Below are positions 52,163 through 58,798 of a DNA stretch of 64,000 nucleotides, piece by piece (positions within the stretch are counted from its first letter, which is position 1; each line of letters begins with the position of its first letter). This DNA comes from Ancylomarina sp963977525 (GTDB taxonomy: Bacteria; Bacteroidota; Bacteroidia; Bacteroidales; Marinifilaceae). The stretch lies in the NCBI GenBank assembly GCA_963977525.1, contig CAXBPC010000002.1:1-64000 (forward strand), read 5' to 3'. Under the pieces are notes generated by a model. The model saw only the letters and a program-made list of their open reading frames with translations, did not search any database and was not told where the DNA came from. Made by a program: the position numbers and the translations under genes.

Positions 52163-52187
52163 AGCCAAGCCCCACGCTTGGCTTTTT
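52163..52187 (+). terminator. Terminator / partial repeat copy R7
   Basis: AGCCAAGC-cccac-GCTTGGCT plus five Ts, the same stem as in R4 and the first stem of R6, here without the promoter half. It closes the accessory array. Confidence 0.8.
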
Positions 52188-52257
52188 GCATTGGTAATAG
52201 GCCATCTTTTCGAAAAAATGCCGTATTACGCTCTGCAATTGACTGCCTTTTCAGCAA

Positions 52258-52785
52258 GTGAGCCCATCCGCATTTAGGAAAGCTCCACAAAACAAAAAAA
52301 ACACGCATTCGAGCTTCGAATGCCTTGTCCTTTCAAAAAGTGAGCCCATCCGCGTTTAGGAAAGCTCCACAAAACAAAAAAAACACGCATCCGAGCTTCG
52401 AATGCCTTGTCCTTTCAAAAAGTGAGCTCATCCGCATTTAGGAAAGCCCCACAAAACAAAAAAAACACGCATTCGAGCTTCGAATGCCTTGTCCTTTCAA
52501 AAAGTGAGCCCATCCGCATTTAGGAAAGCTCCACAAAACAAAAAAAACACGCATTCGAGCTTCGAATGCCTTGTCCTTTCAAAAAGTGAGCCCATCCGCG
52601 TTTAGGAAAGCTCCACAAAACAAAAAAAACACGCATCCGAGCTTCGAATGCCTTGTCCTTTCAAAAAGTGAGCTCATCCGCATTTAGGAAAGCCCCACAA
52701 AACAAAAAAAACACGCATTCGAGCTTCGAATGCCTTGTCCTTTCAAAAAGTGAGCCCATCCGCATTTAGGAAAGCTCCACTAAAA
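52258..52785. repeat. 82-bp tandem repeat, seven copies with a 246-bp higher-order period
   Basis: Units start at 52258, 52340, 52422, 52504, 52586, 52668 and 52750 (last one partial), exactly 82 bp apart. Each begins GTGAGCCCATCCGCATTTAG, holds an A-rich middle and a hairpin GCATTCGA-gct-TCGAATGC, and ends TTGTCCTTTCAAAAA. Three unit types (A: GCATTT/CGCATTCGAG; B: GCGTTT/CGCATCCGAG; C: GAGCTC and GCCCCAC) recur in the order A-B-C-A-B-C-A, so a 246-bp block was duplicated. No ORF spans it and there are no unique spacers, so it is not a CRISPR array. Confidence 0.95.
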
Positions 52786-53095
52786 AAAATCACTTATCCG
52801 CATTGCTGTTTTTACAAAAACACAATTTGTTAATTCATTCTGGTTCAGAATAAGCATTATTCTAGATTATTAAACATATTCGAAAACGAATACCATTACG
52901 AATTACCTTGTTTGTGATTCATATTGTGATATGTTTATTTTATTTTGCGTGTTGTGATTTGCATTAAATCCCTTTATGAGTCATTGATGTGAAGCTTTTA
53001 GAGGTGTTTGATGTATCATAAGCTATATTTTAATGTTTGGTATGATCTATTATTTTGTATAGTTTAGTATCTGAATTTAAATTAAACATTATAAA
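52786..53095. other. 310-bp AT-rich spacer
   Basis: Between the tandem array and the DUF6261 gene. Contains two TTGTGAT words (52910-52940) similar to GTGATAT repeats at 55972, and AT-rich sequence probably holding the DUF6261 promoter. Nothing else recognised. Confidence 0.4.
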
Positions 53096-53827
53096 ATGAA
53101 AAAAGTAACATCTAATTCTAATATTAAAGATTCGGCTGAAGTTGGACAGGGTATTATTGATATTAACAAGACACATACAATTATCGAAGATCCTTATTTC
53201 ACGATTACTTTCGATTTGTTATCTGCAAAAACAGACGCGTTATTTGGAAAAATAAAAGCAGGTTGGATAGAAAGCGAACTTGAGGAAAAAGATGAAGTTA
53301 GAGATTTAGACGTGCGAGCTATATTTTATGAGGTAGAAGCTAAATGTGTTCGTCGTGAGAGCGAAAAACAAAAAATGGCTTTGAAACTACAAATAATTCT
53401 CGATCGTTATGGTTTAAGAATAACAGGAGCTAGTTATACCAGCGAAAGTGCTGACGTACGAGCTTTAATAAAAGACCTTAAAGTACCAGAATTGCTCGAG
53501 GCAAGAAATGCAGTACCTGATTTAGATAATTTAATTAGCAATTTGGAAGCTTCACAGGCTTCTTTTGATGAATCGGCTGCCATATATCTTAAAAATTTAT
53601 CGGATAGAGAGAAGTCTAAGTCAGCATCGGTAGTAGCTAAAGAATTGAGAACTATTATAAATGGTGATTTGTGTACTTATGTTGGAGCTATGGCGAAAGC
53701 TAATCCAGATAAATACAAGGCATTCGCTGATTTAATGAATGTTCTGATTGAGGAAAGCAACAAGAAGGTTCGCGATAGACTTGCTGCTCAAAAGAAGAAG
53801 AAAGAAGCAGCAGTAGAAGTGAATTAG
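53096..53827 (+). CDS. DUF6261 family protein
   Basis: 243-residue helical, cytoplasmic protein. Matches the Bacteroidota DUF6261 pattern: two antiparallel four-helix-like halves, with RDLDVRAIFYEVEAKCVRR in the first and KYKAFADLMNVLIEESNKKV in the second, and a basic tail RLAAQKKKKEAAVEVN. Function unknown. Own terminator follows, so it is a separate transcription unit from the FHA/kinase genes. Confidence 0.82.
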   Translation: MKKVTSNSNIKDSAEVGQGIIDINKTHTIIEDPYFTITFDLLSAKTDALFGKIKAGWIESELEEKDEVRDLDVRAIFYEVEAKCVRRESEKQKMALKLQIILDRYGLRITGASYTSESADVRALIKDLKVPELLEARNAVPDLDNLISNLEASQASFDESAAIYLKNLSDREKSKSASVVAKELRTIINGDLCTYVGAMAKANPDKYKAFADLMNVLIEESNKKVRDRLAAQKKKKEAAVEVN

Positions 53828-53838
53828 TAAAAAATAGT

Positions 53839-53871
53839 AAGCGACCTTGTAATGAGGTCGCTTTCTTTTTT
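53839..53871 (+). terminator. Terminator after the DUF6261 gene
   Basis: AAGCGACCT-tgtaatg-AGGTCGCTT stem followed by TCTTTTTT. Confidence 0.9.
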
Positions 53872-53985
53872 GAAGGAATTTTGAAAAGTAGAAAGAAACA
53901 TTTAGTAGTATTCTGTTAGTAATTTATTTGATTATTATTAGCTTAATGCTAAGTGTATTACAACTCCTTAAATTAGTTTATAGTT

Positions 53986-54930
53986 ATGGCAGTTCTTGAA
54001 AATGTAAGTACAGGCAAAAGAACTATTCTATTTTGTCATCACACAATTGGACGAGATCAAAGTAACCGATGTATCATAGAGAAGCAGAATATATCTCGAA
54101 CCCATGCTATTATTCATTGGGAAAATGGCATGTGGTATTTAACAGATGTTAGTAGTAATGGGACTTTTGTGAATGAGAATCATATTCGTCATGAGCGTGT
54201 TAAACTGAATAAAAACGATTTAATCTCGTTCACTGGCGATAATACCAATACATGTGAATTAATAAATATAGAGCAACCTCGAAGTTTTTTACGCGCACTT
54301 GATTTTCTAGAAGATCATATCGAATTGCCTGATGGCATTGTTGTTTGGGAAGACCAATCGGTTAAAACAATCTTTAGAGATGCGATTCAGAATTTTCTTT
54401 ACGACGACGGAGAAATCATTCGTTACGTTAAAACAGGCGAAACTTTTGTAATCAATCAAATTGAATATGAGTTTATCGAAAATGAATATTTAGACGATAC
54501 CAAGAGGTATTTATACTTAATCCAAAATCTGTATTTAGAATTGGTGTTGAGTTGCGATGAAGAAGATGTTCATGCTAAAATACATTTGAACGATTTAACT
54601 TTCGATTTGGGATGCAGAGCCTACAATCATTTGCTATTGCAGTTGGTTAAAATAAAGCAAAAGGATAAGGTCGATGGTTTAGCCGATGAGCAAAGGGGTT
54701 GGGTTAATTGTAAAGATTTATGCGAGATTTTAAGTAAAGAAGTTTTGAAGGAAGTCGATGACTATTACGTTAATAATCTTATATATCGTTTACGAAAACA
54801 GGTTCTTAAACTGCATCCTTATGGGAATGTTTTTGCTAATATTATTGAACGGAAGAGTGGGAAATTGCGTTTTGGATTCGACACTGCCGTCATTCGAAAA
54901 GAAGAACTTTATATCGAAGAAGCTCAGTAG
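53986..54930 (+). CDS. FHA-domain protein with C-terminal winged-helix-like region
   Basis: 314 residues. FHA domain at about 8-90 with the phosphothreonine-binding signature: IGRDQSNRCIIEKQNISRTHAIIHW (shown here in pieces: GRD, then SRTHA), then DVSSNGTFVNENHI. The middle part (about 100-190) is unassigned. The last 110 residues (HLNDLTFDLGCRAYNHLLL, VNNLIYRLRKQV) look like a winged-helix/transcriptional-regulatory C-terminal domain that may bind DNA. Directly upstream of a Ser/Thr kinase (40-bp gap), so the kinase probably phosphorylates a partner read by this FHA domain, or this protein itself. Confidence 0.88.
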   Translation: MAVLENVSTGKRTILFCHHTIGRDQSNRCIIEKQNISRTHAIIHWENGMWYLTDVSSNGTFVNENHIRHERVKLNKNDLISFTGDNTNTCELINIEQPRSFLRALDFLEDHIELPDGIVVWEDQSVKTIFRDAIQNFLYDDGEIIRYVKTGETFVINQIEYEFIENEYLDDTKRYLYLIQNLYLELVLSCDEEDVHAKIHLNDLTFDLGCRAYNHLLLQLVKIKQKDKVDGLADEQRGWVNCKDLCEILSKEVLKEVDDYYVNNLIYRLRKQVLKLHPYGNVFANIIERKSGKLRFGFDTAVIRKEELYIEEAQ

Positions 54931-54969
54931 TTGAATCAGGCTCTCGTTTTTCGTATTACCCTTTTCTAA

Positions 54970-55899
54970 ATGGAAAATTTAAACCCTAATTTGAAGAAAG
55001 AATTTCTTGCTAAAGGCTACCTTATTGGTGATAAAATTGGAGAAGGAGGCTGCTCTTATATTTATAAAGCACAGCGAATTAATACGGAGATTTTTGTTGC
55101 AATTAAACTTCTTAAATTACCAGCCTCTTACGGTAAACTCGCCAAGTTAGAACTGATAAGCTATTTTAAACAAAGTAATGCCTTATACGACTCTCTGCAC
55201 CATTCAAATATTGTGGTTTGTTTTGAAAATGGAGAATTGCTTAGCGGTATGCCGTATGCAATTTTCGAATATATTCCTGGCAAAACTTTAAAGCAATTTC
55301 TGATTCTAAGAACAAGTATAAGTCCAATTGTAATAGCGAGTATAATGGGGGAAGTATTGAAAGTATTGGCTTATGCTCACTCAATAGGCGTTATTCATGG
55401 CGATTTAAAACCTCATAATATAATGATATCTCGAAGCGTTAAGGCCTTTCATGTTAAGTTGATCGATTTTGGGTTTTATAAACCATTGAACGGCTTTGAA
55501 AGTTCGGAACTCAAGTTCTTATCTCCTCAATACAATGCGCCAGAGCAATTGAGCGGAAATCCTCCTACCTGTAAATCCGATTTGTATTCCTGGGGACTCA
55601 TCGTTCTTGAGTGTATAACTGGGAAAGTTGCTGTGTCTGGTCATTCGATGAAAGATATATATGCAAATCAATTGCGTGCAAAAGATGTTGACATTCCCTC
55701 AGACATCAAAGAACATGATTTGGGGTATTTATTACAAAAAATACTGAAGAAGAACAGGCTTGAAAGGTTCGATGATACTAGACAGTTGTTAAAAGAATTC
55801 TCAAGCCTTGATTTTAGTACGCTACCCAATTGTTTTAGCCTAGATCGGCAAGCCTGTCGATTGAATACTGACAATACCATTCTTTCTGCATTGGAATAA
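54970..55899 (+). CDS. Hanks-type serine/threonine protein kinase
   Basis: 309 residues forming little more than a kinase domain, with no membrane segment or PASTA repeats, so cytoplasmic. Gly loop KIGEGGCSYIYKA, lysine in FVAIKLLKL, catalytic loop VIHGDLKPHNIMI (HGD in place of HRD, a non-RD kinase), DFG in KLIDFGFYKP, APEQ in YNAPEQLSG and DLYSWGLIVLE. All residues needed for activity are present. Gene order FHA protein - kinase - small unknown suggests one signalling unit. The lack of the Arg before the catalytic Asp means activation-loop phosphorylation may not be required. Confidence 0.94.
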   Translation: MENLNPNLKKEFLAKGYLIGDKIGEGGCSYIYKAQRINTEIFVAIKLLKLPASYGKLAKLELISYFKQSNALYDSLHHSNIVVCFENGELLSGMPYAIFEYIPGKTLKQFLILRTSISPIVIASIMGEVLKVLAYAHSIGVIHGDLKPHNIMISRSVKAFHVKLIDFGFYKPLNGFESSELKFLSPQYNAPEQLSGNPPTCKSDLYSWGLIVLECITGKVAVSGHSMKDIYANQLRAKDVDIPSDIKEHDLGYLLQKILKKNRLERFDDTRQLLKEFSSLDFSTLPNCFSLDRQACRLNTDNTILSALE

Positions 55900-55971
55900 A
55901 ACCACTTAGCTTCTTTAATTTGTGAAAATTCACATTGGTATGACTAATGGGTTTATTTTGATGATTAACAT

Positions 55972-56001
55972 GTGATATATCGTGATATGTCGTGATATAT
56001 C
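55972..56001. repeat. Three direct 10-bp repeats GTGATATATC/GTGATATGTC
   Basis: Copies at 55972, 55982 and 55992 in direct tandem in the 220-bp gap between the kinase and the 56122 gene. A TGTGAA-aa-TTCACA palindrome sits at 55921-55934 just after the kinase stop. Could be regulator binding sites for the small gene. Confidence 0.6.
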
Positions 56002-56121
56002 TTTTTGCATTATTTTTTGCGAAATTCGTTAGGCAAGTCTTAAAAAAAATAATTACGACTTGTAGGCGGAAAACCGAAAAGCCTTTAATAGAGTAGGACT
56101 TCATATTTATATTCTTAAATA

Positions 56122-56535
56122 ATGGAAAATTTAAAAGATGGTTTACCAATTATTATCAGTGATGATATTCATTTTTCGTGCTTTGGTGGTATTGCAAAAG
56201 GAAATATAATTATTGATGTACATGACCAAGGAATAGAGGAATTTCCAACAACTGTAAAAGCGAATACTAATTTAGGGTCTGGAACAGTTTCAATTGTTTT
56301 AAAGGGAAATGAAAAGCTTAAAAAGAAGGTAAGCGGGATTGAAATTCAGGTCGAAGTATCTAAATGGGAATGTTCTGAAAACGAACTGTCTTTTCATTTG
56401 AAAGCAAAAGCGAAGAAATCTTTCCTTAGCTGTACAATTGTTGATAAAACATTAAAAGGAGAGCGCTATAACAATGAGAAATTTGAAGTTAAACTAGCAC
56501 AATTGGTTAAAGAAGCCGAAAGTGTAGAGGCTTAG
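56122..56535 (+). CDS. Small protein of unknown function next to the FHA/kinase pair
   Basis: 137 residues, soluble, mostly beta (IIIDVHDQGIEEFPTTVKAN, GTVSIVLKGNEKLKKKVSG) with a C-terminal helix. Contains three cysteines (CFGG, WECSE, SCTI). Not recognised. Because the gene lies 222 bp after the kinase with repeats between and its own terminator, it may have its own promoter but belongs to the same neighbourhood. Confidence 0.65.
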   Translation: MENLKDGLPIIISDDIHFSCFGGIAKGNIIIDVHDQGIEEFPTTVKANTNLGSGTVSIVLKGNEKLKKKVSGIEIQVEVSKWECSENELSFHLKAKAKKSFLSCTIVDKTLKGERYNNEKFEVKLAQLVKEAESVEA

Positions 56536-56562
56536 ATTTTCTTATGGTATAAATACCAATAT

Positions 56563-56603
56563 AAAAGCGGGTGTCTCAAATGAATGAGTCACCCGCTTTT
56601 TAT
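56563..56603 (+). terminator. Terminator after the 56122 gene
   Basis: AAAGCGGGTGTCTCA / TGAGTCACCCGCTTT near-perfect stem (one mismatch) followed by Ts. Confidence 0.92.
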
Positions 56604-56640
56604 TTGTAGAATTTGTGATAATCTGTGTATTTTTTACTGC

Positions 56641-56855
56641 TTACTTTTTTCTCAGTACTAAATCTGATGTCTGTGGAATCTTCAGTTTTAGATTCTCAGG
56701 ATAGTCAGGTCTTTCTTCTAAGAATTGACGAGTGATATCACCAGCCTCTTTCGATTGATGACCGCTATAACTAGAACTCAACCAATTGTAAGGGAAAAAG
56801 ATATCGCCAGTGACTTGTATTTCTTTCAGTAATTCTAAGGCAGATATGTTAGAGT
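56641..56855 (-). pseudogene. C-terminal fragment of an M1-type aminopeptidase
   Basis: About 71 codons on the minus strand, ending in TAA at 56641-56643 after LVLRKK. They read ISALELLKEIQVTGDIFFP, then NWLSSSYSGHQSKEAGDI and ERPDYPENLKLKI. This resembles the extreme C-terminus of M1-family metallopeptidases of Bacteroidota (TGDIFFP...W...SG...EA...FL...P). No start; the upstream part is replaced by IS3-type sequence. The family call is from memory and moderately certain. Confidence 0.6.
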
Positions 56856-56859
56856 GGAG

Positions 56860-57157
56860 TTGCTACATTTACATGGACAGTGAGTTAAGATATAAGTAGT
56901 TTAATAATTTATATCTTAAGAAATGGAAAAAGAGAGACGAAAATTTAGTAGAGAATTTAAATTGAATGCAGTTGAGTTAAGTTACTCAAGAGCAAGCATA
57001 AGAGAACTAGCTCATGAACTCGATGTTCGCCCAGAACTTATTTATCGATGGCGTAGTGAGTTTGCAAACTATCAAGGAACGAGTTTTCCCGGCAATGGTA
57101 AAGCTAAGCTCACAGAAGAGGAATCTGAACTGTACAGGTTAAAGAAAGAGCTTGCAA
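56860..57157 (+). mobile_element. Remnant of an IS3-family insertion sequence (left end and orfA 5' part)
   Basis: The ORF from ATG 56923 begins MEKERRKFSREFKLNAVEL, then IRELAHELDVRPELIYRWR (the helix-turn-helix of IS3/IS911 OrfA) and TEEESELYRLKKELA. After codon 78 (about 57157) the sequence leaves the family, losing the leucine-zipper end of OrfA and all of orfB. The 5' flank GGAGTTGCTACATTTACATG probably belongs to the left end of the element. It has truncated the aminopeptidase fragment on its left. Confidence 0.85.
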
Positions 57158-57217
57158 TTAATGTGAGTAATAATTTTTTCATTGGGTTGGGTTGTTTTTG
57201 GTTGTCGGTAAATAAAA

Positions 57218-57246
57218 AATGCAAAAACGGGGAGTTTTTGCATTTT
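57218..57246 (-). terminator. Terminator for the 57269 gene
   Basis: AATGCAAAAAC-gggga-GTTTTTGCATT perfect 11-bp stem. Read on the minus strand it sits 22 bp past the stop; a poly-T run also lies on the plus-strand side, so it may work both ways. Confidence 0.85.
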
Positions 57247-57268
57247 TTTATTTTTTTTTCAAAAGGTC

Positions 57269-57550
57269 TTAGTCTATATCTAAGTTGTCAATTTTCTCAA
57301 GTAGATCGTGAGTTGAATTTAGTAGATCGTCATATATCGTTTTGAAATGAGGCTTAATATCGGCCTTCTTATCTATTTTTTGGTTGATACGAGCAACGTA
57401 GTTATTTCGTGCATCGGCAGCCTCGTTCATAATACTATAAACTTCATCAGCATTTCTTTTCCCGAAGAATTCAAGATGAATAATACTGCGCATGAAGATT
57501 TCGTTGGTCAAGAAATTTACATCTTTTTTAAAGTCTCTTCTACTAGCCAT
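57269..57550 (-). CDS. Small conserved helical protein (93 residues)
   Basis: Starts MASRRDFKKDVNFLTNEIF; almost entirely helical with IIHLEFFGKRNADEVYSIM and ARNNYVARINQKIDKK. Acidic C-terminus DLLEKIDNLDID. Small proteins of this pattern are common in Bacteroidota with no assigned function. Monocistronic with a perfect terminator. It appears intact although both neighbours are gene fragments. Confidence 0.78.
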   Translation of the reverse strand: MASRRDFKKDVNFLTNEIFMRSIIHLEFFGKRNADEVYSIMNEAADARNNYVARINQKIDKKADIKPHFKTIYDDLLNSTHDLLEKIDNLDID

Positions 57551-57633
57551 ATTTTAAAATTTTGTTTGTTTTTTGGAGATGCTTCAACCCCAAAATAGAG
57601 TTGTTTAGCATTTGTTTACAAATATACTTTAAT

Positions 57634-57822
57634 TTATAAGTATTTCTTATAATCCTGATCTTCTTCAAGGGTGTGATGCTTAATCCAAGAAACTAAAAAT
57701 TCCAACATTTTTTCTGAAAGCTCTTTATTTTCATCAATAACTTCTTTACAGAAACTTGAGATTCTACGTATAAAAAAACGATGCTCAAATTTATGGTCTT
57801 CCAATCTTGGATAGTTTCTTAT
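57634..57822 (-). pseudogene. C-terminal fragment of a bacteriohemerythrin-like protein
   Basis: About 62 codons on the minus strand: YPRLEDHKFEHRFFIRRI, then EKMLEFLVSWIKHHTLEEDQ and DYKKYL followed by TAA at 57634-57636. H-x-x-x-H and HHTLEED reproduce the iron-binding helices of the second half of hemerythrin domains. A TAA stands directly before the fragment in frame, and no start codon is available, so the N-terminal half with its ligands is gone. Confidence 0.75.
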
Positions 57823-57979
57823 TTATAAAATTGATTCACAATCTGGCATATTTATTCATAAATGAGAGGCTAAGAAGTAAAAGAGAAGTTTTGATGTGTG
57901 AAGAAATGAGTTTAAAAGGGAAGAATTTTATCACTAAAAAAGACTTAATTTGCAAATAGAAACTGAAGAGAATAAGAAA

Positions 57980-58798
57980 ATGAGTGAATGTTCACAATAT
58001 AAATATATACACAATAGTAAGCTAAAGGATTCAAGCGAGTTCGAAAATGAGTTTTTTAGAAACGGCTTGTCTCTTTATGAGGTGATGCGAGTTGTTGAGT
58101 CTAAACCAATCTTCTTGGAGGAACATCTTATTCGACTACAAGAGTCGGCTAAGAAGGTGGGGCAGTTTATTTGGTTGAATTATCACGAATTAATCGAAAA
58201 GATAAAGCTTGTAATTCGAAAAAATGGCGTGGTTGAAGGAAATATCAAAATTGTATTTAATATTCATGAGAATAACCGCAATTTTTATTGCTATTTCGTT
58301 AAGCACAAATACCCTGAAAGGGATGAATATATAGAAGGCGTACGTACGATTATATATAATGCCGAACGAAGTAACCCTAATGCTAAAGTTTATAATCACA
58401 AACTACGAAGCTATACAAATACTATTATCGAAAATACTGATATTTTTGAGGTTATTTTGATGGATGATCTAGATAATATTAGAGAGGGGAGTCGTTCAAA
58501 TTTGTTCTTTATTAAGGGGGCCGAATTAGTAACAGCTCCAGACGATGAAGTTCTGAACGGTATAGTACGAGAGAAAATAATAGAAATTTGTGAAAGAATG
58601 GGAATTTCTGTTTTAAAAGAAAAAATAGCTTACAATACGCTATCCGATTTTGATGCTGCTTTTCTAACGGGGACTTCGCCACAAATCTTACCCATTAAGA
58701 GTATTAATATGATCTATTTTGATGTTAATCACCATCTATTAAAATTACTCTTAGAAACCTACCGAAAAGAACTTGGGATCTATATCATCGGAAATTAG
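57980..58798 (+). CDS. Class IV aminotransferase (branched-chain or aminodeoxychorismate lyase type)
   Basis: 272-residue fold-type IV PLP enzyme. Marks: RNGLSLYEVMRVVESKPIF and FLEEHLIRLQESAKKVG at the N-terminus, the PLP lysine in KVYNHKLRSYTN, EGSRSNLFFIKG (cofactor-binding loop) and VLNGIVREKIIEICE (phosphate-binding region). Members are IlvE, D-amino acid aminotransferase or PabC; the short size and LSLYEVMRV fit a PabC/IlvE-like paralogue, with substrate unresolved. I start at ATG 57980; the longer frame starts at TTG. Its last four bases overlap the end of the convergent sensor kinase gene. Confidence 0.88.
   Translation: MSECSQYKYIHNSKLKDSSEFENEFFRNGLSLYEVMRVVESKPIFLEEHLIRLQESAKKVGQFIWLNYHELIEKIKLVIRKNGVVEGNIKIVFNIHENNRNFYCYFVKHKYPERDEYIEGVRTIIYNAERSNPNAKVYNHKLRSYTNTIIENTDIFEVILMDDLDNIREGSRSNLFFIKGAELVTAPDDEVLNGIVREKIIEICERMGISVLKEKIAYNTLSDFDAAFLTGTSPQILPIKSINMIYFDVNHHLLKLLLETYRKELGIYIIGN

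Noticed and set aside
52258..52785. CRISPR array
   Set aside because: The units are tandem without unique spacers, and no cas genes are nearby.
55921..55934. CRP-type site TGTGAAAATTCACA
   Set aside because: Spacing between the TGTGA and TCACA halves is four, not six, and it lies right after a stop codon rather than in a clear promoter.
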